This document shows positions 11,569-23,953 of a DNA stretch of 64,000 nt, piece by piece. Positions within the stretch are counted from its first letter, which is position 1. Each line of letters starts with the position of its first letter. Location of the stretch: positions 124,001-188,000 of the forward strand of contig JAETXT010000009.1 of assembly GCA_019188255.1 (NCBI GenBank), written 5' to 3'. The DNA comes from Verticillium longisporum. Taxonomy: Eukaryota > Ascomycota > Sordariomycetes > Glomerellales > Plectosphaerellaceae. The translations under genes and the position numbers were made by a program. Under the pieces are notes generated by a model, which was not told where the DNA came from, searched no databases, and saw nothing but the letters and a program-made list of their open reading frames with translations.

Positions 11569-13508
11569 TTAGTATGAAGCCATCCGCCTCGAGTGAGCGT
11601 ACGAACGTTCACCGAGGATAGGGGAGTTTCCAATCATGGCAATCGGATCTTGGCGGACCGTGAGACGAGGTCTCGAGACAGGAGGAGCAGTAGGTGACTG
11701 GTCGACACAAGACTCACGCTGCCCAAAGGCGAAGGTTTGCGCGCGGCCGAGGCCCTTGCGGCCATTTTTGAGACGGCCGAGTTCGCGCTCACAGGTGCGC
11801 TGGTGGTTCTCATCAGACATCTCGACATAGTTGGGAGGGTAGCAGCGCGCGGTGCGAGTCAAAGAAGCCACTGTATCCGCCCTCGAGGATGTACACATCG
11901 GGATAGGTGAGTCTGGGGTAGTGCTCTACATTCGCGAGGCGGTCCTCGGAGCGAACGTGGCGAGCCATCAGAGGTGCACGGTGAGCCGAGTACTCGCAGT
12001 GAAAGATCAATAATGACCGTCCCTTCATAGGAGTCTTGAACAGGTGAGACGCCAAGAGATCTTTGCTGTTGTAGTTGACGGCGCCATCAATGTGGCCACC
12101 ATCGTACTCGTACTCGAAGCGGCAGTCAATGATCATCTTCTGGTCGTAGTGCTCGCTGTACTTGCCATCGAGCACGTCCACCATGGTCTCCTTGGAGATC
12201 CGTGGGATCGCGTCGGAAGGGTCTTCTGCGGCGTAGTGGGGCAGAACGGATTCGGGCACACTCTCCACATGGTAGACGTATTGTAGCTCGGAAGTGACAG
12301 TAGACGAGCTGTCCTCGGCCATGGGCTTCATGATAACAGCCGGATGCTCAAATATGCTCAGGGAGCGACGGAACTGCTTGCGGGGGCGCATGAAAGGGTT
12401 GGAGGGGCGTCGGCTGTGGCCGCTGCCGCAGGGTCCGTTCCGGCTGCCCATGCCGGCGAATTGGGCCCGAGAGCGCAGAGCTCCGGGGACTGCAGCCGTG
12501 GGGCTGTTGGCGGTCTGGGGACGCCTCTCTTGGGGAGGGGATGCAGACTCGAAGCACTCGCCAAGTGAAAGTGCAGAGCTCATGTGATTGAGGCGACTTT
12601 CACCGGCCCCGAAGGGGAAAGTGGGGAGTTGGTTTTCTGACAGGGTATTGGCACGGCCAGTGACGCCTCAGGTCGAGAAGCCCTTCATGTGTGTGTACGA
12701 GGGGCGGCGTGGGGCGACATTGCTGCGACTGAGCATGCGAGACAGCGGGGTAATGCACGACATCTAGCGAACAACTCACTCTTGTCCAATGCCCATACCC
12801 ATAGCCATGGGTTTGGGAGGCTCCAGCAGAACCTGGCGTGTGATGGGTGCCGGAGAGTCGAGCATCATCTCGTCATCAGTGTCATTTCCCGTGGGCGTTG
12901 ACAACGGAGTGGGTGAGGTGACCTCGATCTGTGAGCAGAAGGGGGCTTTGTGCGGGAGAGGAGAGATGTCCATAGACTCGTGCAGCTGTCCAGGCGAGGA
13001 CGAGGCCAGAGGCGGGGTCGTCACATAGTCTTTCAGTACGTTAGCATAAACTAAGATGACTGAGGCGCCGACCGAGAGACACTTACGTCGCGAGTCGTCA
13101 GCGACTCCGAACATGGACATGCTCGATGATGTGAATAGAGCACGACGAGGCGTCGGGAAGGGTGGGCTACTCGTGGTTAGCGTGTCAATTGCGATGAACC
13201 ATAACAATGAGTACGCACCTGGCGTCCGCATCGAGACGAAAGTTTTGGGACAGGTCAGCAGCCAGGCTCGCGGCAGGTGACGAACCTCGAACGTCCTTAA
13301 CGTTGAAGTAGTCGGGGTTCGGCTTGTGCAGACGCTCGCGGAGGCTCATGCTGCTGGCACCACTGGTCATGGCTGACAGGTGGGAATGGGCATGGGAGCG
13401 GAACATGTCGTTGGAACGGAACATGTCGTTGGAGCGGAACAGGTCGTTCGAACCCCAAGGGGGCGGCACTGGGCGGTGCATAGTGGCGAGCGGCGAAGAG
13501 TCCTCCAT
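11569..13508 (-). CDS. CDC25: CDC25 (NIMT-type) M-phase inducer tyrosine phosphatase, apparently interrupted
   Basis: CDC25 removes inhibitory phosphates from Cdk1 at mitotic entry. Exons are 13508-13219, 13166-13087, 13029-12780 and 12728-11569, with introns of 51-57 nt (GTGCGT..TAG, GTAAGT..AAG, GTGAGT..CAG). The N-terminus MEDSSPLATMHRP and segments such as TPRRALFTSSS and LPHKAPF match Aspergillus NIMT. The rhodanese-like catalytic domain follows, with the phosphatase loop HCEYSAHRAP (catalytic Cys and Arg present) near 11970-12005 and YILEGGYSGFF after it. The protein ends AHSRRMASY. Two defects are visible. An in-frame TGA at 12668-12670 interrupts the conserved stretch RRPSYTHMKGFST|GVTGRANTLSENQLPTF. 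A frame change near 11842-11848 separates DSHRAL from CYPPNYVEM; restoring a lost CT would repair it. Near-complete conservation around both suggests sequence error rather than a dead gene. Confidence 0.87.
13396..13449 (-). repeat. Three 18-bp tandem repeats inside CDC25 exon 1
   Basis: Three direct copies (13396-13413, 13414-13431, 13432-13449) differ at a few bases and encode SNDLFR-SNDMFR-SNDMFR near the CDC25 N-terminus. The array keeps frame, so copy-number change would add or remove six residues without disrupting the protein. Confidence 0.85.
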
Positions 13509-16500
13509 CATGGCTGTTGTGGGCGGTAATGAGGGGCTGGTCTATGCTGTCGACAAGCTAGAGAACAAGTCGGTACGACAGGTAAGGACGAATGATGATG
13601 GACAGGGCGCCAGGTCCAAGACGATATTCGATATGTCGTGACGTGAAAGAGTGCAGAGCGTTAAGATAAGAGGTCACAGTAAATGAATGCTGCAACTTCT
13701 CTTCCTAAGATGCTGTGGCCCTCCTTGCTCGTGCTAGGATCATCAATTGAGTCGGTCGGTCGGCTGGCTGGCCGGTCGGGTCGGGGCACGGATGGGTGGA
13801 GGAGGTTCGATAGTTCGATCTGACGAGGCCAGACTGATCAACAGCGGGAGAGATCGAGGGTCGATGTCGCTATCGTGCTCGAATCCGTGCTTCGTGTCGT
13901 GCAAGTTGCTCGCATTGGAGGATGGAGACTCGCCGATGGAGCTGGGTTGAGGGGTGAACCGAATGTCAGGATCTCGATGGCCGAGATTCAATTCGAACGA
14001 GTGTCAAAGATGCCACAATGCCTTGCTCCTTCTATCGAATTGTCGAAGGCACAGACGAGCTGTTCCACCAAAGGAGACGTCTGTTCTTGTCGATAAAGGT
14101 CGAGGGGCAGGCGGAGGTTGGCCGTAAGACAAGGAGAGGCGGCCACTGGTGGGGGAATGGGGGTCGAGTCCGGGTGATGATGGACTGGATGAGCGGGTCA
14201 GGAGTCCTTCCTTGTCGACGGTCGTGAGGTGTGACGAGGAGGATGGCGGGAGGTGAGGAAGGAAGTCAAGGCAAGTGGAGGGGGGCAGCTGAGGTTTTTG
14301 TGAGACGGCCCATAGAGCCAGCAGACCAGGATGGAGATGGTGTCTGGTTTCCGTGCCGTTGCTGGAGAGCCCGCAGGAGGAGTCTCGCGTGCATGCCCAG
14401 TCCCAGTCCCAGTCCCCAGTCCAAGAACGGGTTCAGTTTCCCACTTGCCAGTTGCCAGGTTCAGCGTCCGGGTCCTGCCATGCACCGGCCAGGGCAGTAC
14501 GGGTGTGGGCGGGTGGGAAAGCGCTCCTGGGCTAAAGGTTGTCAGGGGCGATCGTGGTAGCGTGGGTAGCTCGTTCTTTCCTCCCTTTGCTCGGTTTCTG
14601 GGGGGTGTGGTTGTCGACGGGCCTGTCTGGCCGACCGTCTGACCTCTCGCACAGGGTGACGAGTGGGGCCGTTATCTTTCCTGACGCCAGCCGTCGGCGG
14701 CTGCGTCCAAGTCGCTTCCAGGCATGGGCATCAGCAGCTCAGCCCTGGCAGGCCCGCTACAGGTCCCCAATTCGGACGGGCATTGACAGGGGTCCCGTCA
14801 GCGAGGCGATTTGGGGCGTCGTGGCTGGCTGGACGGCGTCTCCACTCCCACTGTGAAGGACGCCTGCCCTTGCGCTCACAAGCGCTGGTGCTGGCTCGCG
14901 CTCGGCGCTGCCCTTGCTCTCCTCCACCGAGCCACTCACTGACGACAGTCAGTGTCCACTGGCGCCGGGCTGGCAACGGGCGGTCTAGGTTCAGGGCGCC
15001 AGCGCTTTTCCACAGCAACCAGGCCCGCGGTTTGCTGGTGGATATTGGAACGACTGGAGAGAGAGAAGGGATTTGACGAGCCCGCTCCCGTGGGCTCGCA
15101 GTCCGGGCTCCCAGTCCATGCCCTCCCCCCCGGAAGGAGCGGTGAGTCGACGCCCACCAGACCAACTGAGCATCTGTGACAGGGCCCCAGCTTCTCACCC
15201 TCACCACACCTCACCTCACCTTGTCACCTATTCATCGCCTTACCATCACCACTGCCGGGCCCTCCCCCCGCCCCGTTTCCTCGCACAGGGCAACCGGCAG
15301 CCCGTCATCCCGTCCACTTTGACGGCCATTCACTCCTTTGAGCTCATCATGGTGGATGCTGACGGGGGACGGCAAACGCGAATGAGTGTGACGACAGGGT
15401 AATCCCCTTTTCCTCGACGACGCTTTCAACTACATTCCTGACTGTTGGGTCGGCTAGAAGACGGGGCGGTCCCTGGAGATTCGTACGGCCGTGTAGAAAT
15501 CCACTGCATGGGGAGCTTCCCTTTTTTTTTTTTTTTTTTTTGCTCCTCCACCTAATTTAAGGCCGTTTTTTCTCTTCAGTCTCAAAGCATGGATAGGCAG
15601 AGTACGGCATAACGCACGCGTGCCAGCTGTGCCAACATGCCAGACAAACGGACGGTGTCAAATGGTTGCACTCCAACGAATAGCGCGGGGCCGTGCGTCG
15701 TCCGATCGGTGCATGTGCTGCTGCCAGCTGGCTGTCGCGTAGCATTGGACGAGGACCATTGTCAGTTTCCAGACAAGTAATTTCTCCTCCCTCCCTGAGC
15801 AGCCAAGTCAACCCAAGGGACCGCCCAAAGGGACCGAAGGGAGCATGACGTAGAGCGAGGCTGCAGACTTGGAACCGCAATCTTGAAAGCAATCTTGAAT
15901 AGCACCCTTTGTTCGAGGTGGCCTATCGAGCGAGTTGCGCACCTTTGATGTTGCTGTCCTCCTTGGTCTTTGTGTGTCTTTCCTTGACAGCTGTCCGGAA
16001 ACGGACAGCATCAAAACAAAACAAGGCGGATCACATCACAACTGCACAGGGGGAGCGGGCAAGCGGAGGAAGGAACAAGCAGATCAAGCAAGGCACAACG
16101 CACAAAGCATGTTCATGCTTCTCATGCTTGCTCGCTCATGCTCCAATGCCATGCAGCAGCGTCCCTGCAGCCCGATGAAAGTTGCTGCAGATGGCAACTA
16201 GAGGCACCAGTCGCATGGCAGGAGCTCCCATGACCTCTCCACTCCGCTGCAGCTGCCCGCGTGTACAGGCGTTGGGATGGGAGACTTGCACCTACGCAGC
16301 ACGCCTGTGCCCAGCTGCACTCGTAACACTTGCAGCAGACTTGCACCTGGATTTCCTGCACTAGATCCTGCTCCTGCATAATAACGGGAGCGGCAAGGCA
16401 GGCGGGATCGAACAGCACGAACGCCTCCTGTCTGTGGGTTCCTCCTCCTTCTCCAGTTTGTCTGACGTCTGGTCGACGTGGGTGTGAGACCAAACAAACA

Positions 16501-19500
16501 AACCATGCGCTTGCTCGTTGCGCACCGCACTTTCCCATCATGCCTTCGACATATGGGTCTCAATAGCCTTGGCTCGGTTCTTCATTTTTTTCCCCCTCTA
16601 TTCCCCTCTCCCTGGCGGACAGACATGCCGACCGACGAGACCTCCTCCACATTCGGGGACACTGACAGGCCTCTTCATCATTTCAATCCTTTCCATGTTC
16701 TCAGGGACCGCAGCGGGTCTGGTCCTCCAACGGCCGGGCCTGGCCATTCATCCTCTTGAGCCCCGGGCCCTGTAATGGCAGCATGAGCGGCTGGCTCTTT
16801 GACACAAAACAACCCTTGCAGTACCACTTTGCTGTTTCACACCAATTCCGATTCGAGACTGCGGAGTACAGATCACGAGAGAGCTTCTCTTGAAAGGGAC
16901 GGGACGCCCAGGCAGACGACCCGATGAATTGATGGGACGAGTAAGAGATCATCAAGTCCGTGGGTTGCCAATTCGACCCAGCACCTCCACCTGTTACAGG
17001 CTTTCTGTGGCCCGTCTATTGGCGTCGGTGACCTCGGGGGGGAGGCTCGGGAGAATTCTACGACGTTGAGGCGGGTTGCCAATTGAGTGAAGATCGTCCC
17101 AACGTAACCCTCCCTCGTCTCACGCATGCCGTATCTGGCAGCTGTCGTCCACGGACCTTGGTCTTGGATCGGGCAAACTGTGCGGGTGCAGCGTCAAATT
17201 CTCAACCGAACCCGGGAAATTTCTCTCCAGCGCAGCCTCTCCCTATCTGTGGATAGGGAGCCGAAGGCTCATGTCCGCGAGGTGCACAAACACCCGAGAC
17301 AGAGATGCCGTCTACGCAAGACACTTCGAGAGCTCGTGAAAGAACGCTGGATAAATCTCCACACAATCCATCGCCGCAATCGCTGCTCTGGATCCACGTG
17401 GTTTTCAGTCATCTTCAGCAGTTCACGGCCACCGCGTTCTTCATACCAATACGGCCGGCTTCGGGTACATCAAAGTCTTCGGAAAGAAGGACAGTCTATC
17501 GCCATTGGTCTGCCTTGCCTCACTCCTTCGTGGCATCTCATCTCAGACGGCGGTTCCGAGTGCGGCGCAGCCCTAGCACTGGGCGGGGGGCTTACTGCAG
17601 GATGCTGCCCGGCTGGCTGAGGAGCGGGTGTGACAGCGAACTGCAGAGTCACAGGTCCAGGGACCCCCGAGACGCCCGTGATCCTCGAATAGAGTAACAG
17701 CATAACCTCCTTGAAGACGGGGCTCAGAGCCTCGAACAGCCTACATGGTACTCGCTATACCCTCATCTAAACCTCAAATCGAAAGACCCATCTGAAAGGC
17801 ATACTGGTCTGCATAGAAAATCTGGAAGATGCTCCCTTTGACAGGGCGAACCTGAAGTCAGACTGAGAGTCGGTGCAACGCTAGAGAAACATGTTTCTCG
17901 AAGAGCTCCCCCACTACCAAAGCTCCAGCACGACGCACATCAGGGGACCAGTGCTCGCTTACGAGCTGTCGCTATTCAATTACCCTGTTGATATCAGGCT
18001 GCCGACCCTGTCTGTGCGCACCACTCACCATTTAGCTCTAGGCTGGTTGCTCGGCAGAGCTGCGCGCAAAAGATACCACCTTTGAGGATCCATCTCGAAC
18101 GCGATCCCCGCGGCGGTGAAATCTGTTCTGGGCTCCCACAGCTTGCTATTGGTCCTCTAGTTTCCTGGGCACGACCTGATAGTGGTGAACTTCGTCTCCC
18201 TCCCAAACCCATACCAGACCAGTTTGGGCAAGCGTCAACTTCTCGTCAGCCCGAATCGTGAGGGATCTTCCCTCTCGATGGCGCAACGCGACCGCCGTTC
18301 AGCTGCAAGCTGTCTCATTGACTAAATTCGGACCCAGTTGGCCGCTCGCTACTCGTCCTGAATACGCCCATTGTATGCTGTTTGCCAAAGCGAGCTTCGT
18401 CTTTGACGGCTACTCCGGCCGTGTTTACTTGGGTCCCAGACATGTGCACGCGCGCGTTCGACTCACCATTGTCGACACATCGACGGTTGCCCCCATCACC
18501 ACAGGGCTTCGCCTGGGCCCCACTGAAGAATCAAATGATGATATTCGCTCATCAAAATGTTCAGGTTACAGCCGCCATCGGCCTCCAGCTGACGAATCGC
18601 CTTTCTGCCAAGATGGAGCGGCGAGAGTTCGAGGTCGCCCGAGACCAGACCCTCGACCCGTCCGGAGATTTTGCTGATCGTGTGTACCAGGTCCCTACTC
18701 CCTTGGGTGCGTCTCCCTTCTCAAGGGGATAACCCATTTAGCGCATCCTAGGAACCCAACTATTGCCTGCAGCCGCCGGGCCACGACACGTCCGGTAGCA
18801 GGTCACAATGGCCAGCCCTGAATCAATGCCGACAGTTTACGCAACGCCTGACTGAGGTTTCCAAGGCACACAGCCTTGGTCTGAACCGGCGTGGGGCCCG
18901 AATAAGCGGCCCTGCTCGATCCCTCACCCAACCCTCAGATCCCCCAACCTAGGTCCGCGCTTTTAATCAACGTCATCCGGAGCATCAGCGTAGACAGATC
19001 GTCACCGACTCCATCAACCTCCTGCACCGCGTGTCCCATATCGAGATCTTGCTCTGCGTGCCCAGTTTCTGCCATGCCACTTTGCCCTCTCAACCGAACC
19101 ATCTGCATGGTCCCAAAACACAAAGAGTGGCGGCGTAGCATCGATTTTTCATGCGCAGACACGACAAACCGGTTTCCCATCCAGGCCGCGGTTGTTGCTT
19201 TGCTTTTTTTCGCTCTCGCTTCTGTCTCTTTGTTTACTTTGCTCTAGCTCGTCCGTATCATGGGTGGCCAGCTCAGCCCTTTGAGGTTCTTAGAGGTCAG
19301 TGGGAGGCGATACCAACGCACGAGACGCGGGCCATTGCCTCCCCTCTTGGTCTTTGCATCCCGTCGACATCTCCTGTGCACCTGCTTCGCAATATGACTG
19401 GACGCTGCATCGGACTACTGGGCGGTGAGACATCTGGCCAATAGAGGCACCCAATCGCCTCGTCCGCTGTGCAGAGCTAGCCTGTCGTGCTTGGACACTT

Positions 19501-22500
19501 GAGTTTGACCAAGCTGCAAGCTTCTGCTGCAGTCGGGATGAAAGGGGCCGCAGCCGTGCTCGAGAATTGCCATCCAGAGCAGCGGATTTCCCCTCATCAG
19601 AATGCGGAATGTGGAACATGGCCTCACCTTTCCAAGTCTTCCACGCCGTTCTCTGGATTCCGGGTGGCTGAGGGGTCCCCCTCCCGACGTTTGGGGGAAA
19701 GCATATTTGCAACAGGATAAAGCAAACTTGTCTGCCGAATCCTAGAACCTAGGTGAGTCCAAACATGTCGCAGCAATGCGTTCTTTACCGACCCCTGGCT
19801 CAGTGGTCATGTGCAATCCTTTGGTAAGCTTGCTGCTGTGCGATGGTGTGACGGGGGCTGACCTCGAGGAGGGGCTGATTATGAGGGGATCACAGAGCAG
19901 AGTGCGGAGTAAACAAAGAAAAGTGACGCGATCCATGTAAACAATCACAGCTACGCGCCGCGACCCCTGCACACACGCGAGATCACGTGTGCGATCCATT
20001 TAACCCGCTGGGGTCCTTTGACAACGGCTTCCCGAACTCCTGGGAACTGGCGTACAATTACAGCACTTCCACACCCGCCACAAGGCGGAAGAGGTTGGCT
20101 ACCTTTGTTCAAACATGCCAGTGTTCAACACCCGCCATTGCCAAAACGTCGGTTCGGTGGTAATCTCCGTCCGTGATGCCACTACCATAGAGACTGGCAT
20201 GCGCGATCACGGCCCAGATCGAAGATGGCTGGCAAGTTGTCCAAAGTCTTCGCAATATCAAGGCACACCAAGGCTAACTCCTTAAACGAACGATGCCGCG
20301 AGATGGCTCGAGCCAATTTTATTGCAAGGAATGGATGTCTGCAAGGTACAACCCTGGTGCCTATAGACAGTTCAGAACATTCCATGGTTGGCGTAGCGGG
20401 ACCTGTCAGTGGACTGAAGAGTTGGGTGCCGACGCCGAGCAGAAGTCTCAACCCAGAGCACGTCAGTTGTACTGGCCCTCATCTTCATCCGCGACAGAAC
20501 CGGTGCCAGGCATGTCCCAAGTGCTCGGAAGCATGGCCTGGCCTAGCTATACCCATGGCTCTCGGAATACAAGCAGGCGCATGTTGTGTATTCGGTATAT
20601 GACCTAGGAAAAAAGAGACTGGCCAGCGGGAACTGACGCCATGATTGTGGTCCGAACCGCATAGCCTTTCCACGCTTGACTCCGATGCAATGCATCTCCC
20701 CAAGCCACGAGATTCAGGCAGGCTGCGCCTTGCAGACGAACAATTGATCATGAATAGGACGCCACTATCAGCCTGATTCACTCTATGGCTCTTACACCTG
20801 GGATCTGCGGCCCGAGCATAGGAACGTGGTACCACAGCTTGCTGGTTTTCTTCGCAGCAAGGTGTCGCGACGTCATTGCAATTAAACGACCCTCGTCCCC
20901 AAGACCTGACGGCGTCTTCCCGCATTCCAACACGGATGCTCTGCCTCTGCCTTACCCTATGAGGCAGCCGCACGATCTGAATCATGAGCGTCCCGTGTTA
21001 TGTACCTGGTGCCTGCCAAGCTTCCTGGGCCCTGAACACGGGACCCTTCTCAGGAATGTGATTCTAGGGGTATGTGCCGTAAGCGAACCGCGACGCATTC
21101 CAGCGCGCGATATCCGTAGATGTCGGCTCCATTCATCTGGGTCCGCAGACCGCCGTAGCCACATGGCGTCCGTGTCTCAGCGCTTTGGCGGTAGAAGCGG
21201 GTGTGCCTGGCGCTTGTCAGGTTCTTTGGAGGCGAGATCGTATCGCCACGGCGCTTCCCTCCCCTACGGAATTCTGCGTAAATGATACCGTAACATCCCG
21301 GCAGCTCTTCGAGTGGCGAGTTTAATCTTTGCAAGGAACGTTCGTCACGCGGGCACAGTCGGCCATTAACACTGGCGGAATTCTCCACCGCAACGTCTCC
21401 TGTTCGAGGCCTGTGCCACGACCGCTGTGGTGGCATTCCGCACCAGATTATCCGGCGTCTCTTTCCCCTTTCCTCTATATCCCGTAGTTCACTTTTTTTG
21501 CGCCTCAAGCGCGAGTGCCACCGGGCTGCGCTACCTGTCGAGACCCTGAGATGATTACGTGGCACCACCCGCGTGCCAGAGTCGGGGTCGACAGCAGGCT
21601 TGCCAGCTCCAGGGGCTCCAGGGTGCTCCATCTTGGTCGACTACAGGAGTGTTCAATCTCCTTCCCAAGAAGGAACCGGTTCCAACCCTGTGCAAGTCTG
21701 GAAGCCGTGCTGTGGGAGTTTGTTCGTCGGTACAACCCCTGAGATTTTCATGTTGACATTGATGGTTGGGAAATGAGCCGAGATGAATAGTTTGAGCTCG
21801 AGCTCGGGGTTCATTTTGTTCAGAGACCAGATCATCGTTATGACGATAACAACGATTACAGCATCGTGCACGGCAAGGGACTCTGCGTCTCTCTAATGAT
21901 GCAGAAACAAACTTGGCCGCACTCTTCGCGAGGTACTGAGCTCGTCACCGAGATGGCTGTGTGGTATTGGGATGGAGGTGTGAGCGGCTTTGGCTGTGAG
22001 CCGTCGAAAGAGACGCCAGCACGAGGTCCATTGGCTGCGAGCATGATCGGCGCGATAGCGTGCTGTTTCGGTGTGGCACGACGGGTGGTCTCTGGTCACC
22101 TGGTGGTGTCGTTGTTGTTGACAGGCGAACACACGTCTCACGTCTGCTGGATGGTGTAGGTGAATCATACGGCTGCAGAAAGCTGCCACGTTCACTCCCG
22201 TGCGCTACTCAACTCTGGTGATACTAGTGGTGGTTGTTTTGGGCGAGACATGGTCGATGAGTGGTAACAGTGGTATGATGCTGACTGCTGGTGTGTACCG
22301 GTTCTGCGCTTGGTGACGGGAGGAGAGAAGCAGCATTCGGATTCTTCGGGGTTTTAAGAACATGACTTTGTTTGTCCGGTCTTGACATAGAGACCAGACG
22401 TACTTGGGGTTGTGACACTTGTCTTGCAGCTAGTTCGTTGTGCTGATATTTTGTCCAATATTTGTTGTCCGTCAAAATAGCTTACTTTATCCGAACTTTT

Positions 22501-22812
22501 GTCGTATAACCTGAGCATGATAATATTCTAGTTTTAAATCTCCCGTCTAAATATTGACGGAGTATCATGTTTGATACACTAACGTATGTGACGAACTATA
22601 TGGTACGACGCGATAATTCTTGTTTCAAGTCTTGTCATTATGACTGACCGCTGTCCACTTTTGTTCACGAATTAATTCCAATGAGCCTGTGGATGGAAAT
22701 ACTGTATATGAAGTCCAGAGGCCAAAGGATTAGAAAATTTTATGAGCAACACCAGAATCAGCATCTAATCACTCGATCACAAGTACTCCAATTCTTTTTG
22801 GTTTGATTGATA
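13509..22812. other. 9.3-kb stretch with no supportable gene, upstream of CDC25
   Basis: I examined both strands. The many short open frames overlap one another, mostly lack ATG starts, show no recognisable domain and cannot be joined by plausible introns. The longest with an ATG is 193 codons (21050-21631, minus) and looks random. The part next to CDC25 (13.5-15.4 kb) is GC-rich and probably includes its promoter and 5' leader. The rest is of ordinary composition until about 22.5 kb, where it turns AT-rich. No tRNA, 5S rRNA, transposase or terminal repeat was recognised. Confidence 0.5.
15522..15541. repeat. Homopolymer T run (20 bases)
   Basis: An uninterrupted T20 on the plus strand in non-coding sequence. 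Its length is likely to be unreliable in any assembly. Read as the minus strand it is a poly-A tract, but no target-site duplication or retroelement body is visible beside it. Confidence 0.8.
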
Positions 22813-22870
22813 TTATGCAGTATTACTTGTACTCATAAAGCTAATAACATCGCAAGTGTACAAAATCACC
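22480..22870. other. AT-rich island
   Basis: This stretch is clearly richer in A and T than its surroundings, with many TA steps and no open frame of note. It lies just beyond the 3' end of the cell-surface protein gene and overlaps its last codons. It could be a small RIP-mutated relic or simply AT-rich spacer. No terminal repeats were found. Confidence 0.4.
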
Positions 22871-23953
22871 AGCAAACCGCTACCGGCAACAACTCCGACG
22901 GCCCATACGGCAGCAATGGCACCAACGGCAGCCCAAGGACTGGAGACGGACGGCCCGGCCGCACTCTCACTCCCATCCTGAGCACCGGTCTCCTCGGCGC
23001 CGCTCGCCCCGTCAGTCGAGCTCCTTTCGCTGGGTTCACTACCGCTCTGCCCCCCCGTCCCCGCCGCCGTTGACCATCAAGATGAACGGCGCCAAGGCCA
23101 TGCCTTGCAGCGGCTCATCAGTGGGATACGGATTTCTATCGCCCTCCATGGCAAACTCCCACTCGTCCGCGGTGAAGGTGAAAGGTTCGCGCCCGATCGT
23201 TTCCGACGTCACGGCCGCAAGCACGTCCTCCGTCTGGGTCGTCGTCTCGCCAAAGCAGTCAAACGTGCGCGTGGCCGTCTCGTGGGTGGCGTTGGTGAGC
23301 CGGCAGAGGCAGCCCGTCCTTCCGGCGAGCTCGATGACGGGAAAGTACGAGTAGCACCCATGCGCTAGGTTGGCGGAGAAGCCGCTGAGAAAGATGATGG
23401 TTCTGTCAGCGACGAATGGTGGTTTTCTGCATAGCCAGGGAGACGTCACGAAGATGACCAACTTACCTAGGAGAGTATGCTACGGCGGTCTCCGCAGGCG
23501 CAAGAACAGAGGTCAGGGCGTTGAGGGGAAAGTTTGCGGTCGGGAAGGACGTCGGGCCGCCTTCCTGATACTGGAAGCGGGTTGACGTGAAGACGCCGTC
23601 ACGCTGGCTGAGCTGCCGTCCATAGCGATGATGCCAGCGGTCTCGTACGCGTCGGGGCAGACGAGAACGGGCGAGTAGTAATAGTATCGGGAGGCCAATT
23701 CGAGGTAGTTTGCAGTCGAGGGGTAGATGGCGTCGACCTCCTCGCCGTTGGGCACACAGTGAGGATACCATGTGCCGACCTTGCAAGAGCCTAGTACTAC
23801 ACGACTGAAAACGCCGGGGATCCTCGGATCGGCGGCGCCGCTGACTCTGGTATTGGCTGGAAGAGTTGAGCATGCTGAGGGTGCCGTCCATGTGGTAGTA
23901 AGAGGGCCGGCGTTGTGGAAAACGAATCCACCGGCAGAGCTGGTTGTTGGCAT
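22813..23953 (-). CDS. Predicted fungal cell-surface protein with C-terminal transmembrane helix (frameshifted)
   Basis: I do not recognise a named family. The extracellular part starts MPTTSSAGGFVFHNAGPLTTTW at 23953, is rich in Ser, Thr and Pro and carries scattered cysteines (YYYSPVLVCPDAYETAG, TGCLCRLTNATHETATRTFDCFGE). This resembles secreted or plasma-membrane proteins of filamentous fungi. A Ser-rich linker leads to a single hydrophobic segment (WAAVGAIAAVWAVGVVAGSG, then LLVILY) and a short tail ending at the TAA 22813-22815. An intron starts GTAAGT at about 23464 and ends at one of two in-frame AG sites (40 or 64 nt). Two frame changes are needed: near 23604 (one base missing) and in a run of seven G on the coding strand near 23052. 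No signal peptide precedes the start I chose, so a further 5' exon or another start is possible. Confidence 0.6.

Noticed and set aside
21050..21631. 193-codon minus-strand frame with ATG
   Set aside because: A frame of this length can arise by chance in 64 kb; there is no domain, no splice partner and it is Arg-rich without structure.
21640..21720. tRNA-like B-box (GGTTCCAACCC)
   Set aside because: No matching acceptor stem, A-box or anticodon arm could be built around it on either strand.
22480..22870. RIP-mutated transposon
   Set aside because: AT enrichment alone is insufficient; no terminal repeats, transposase remnant or second copy is visible in the window.
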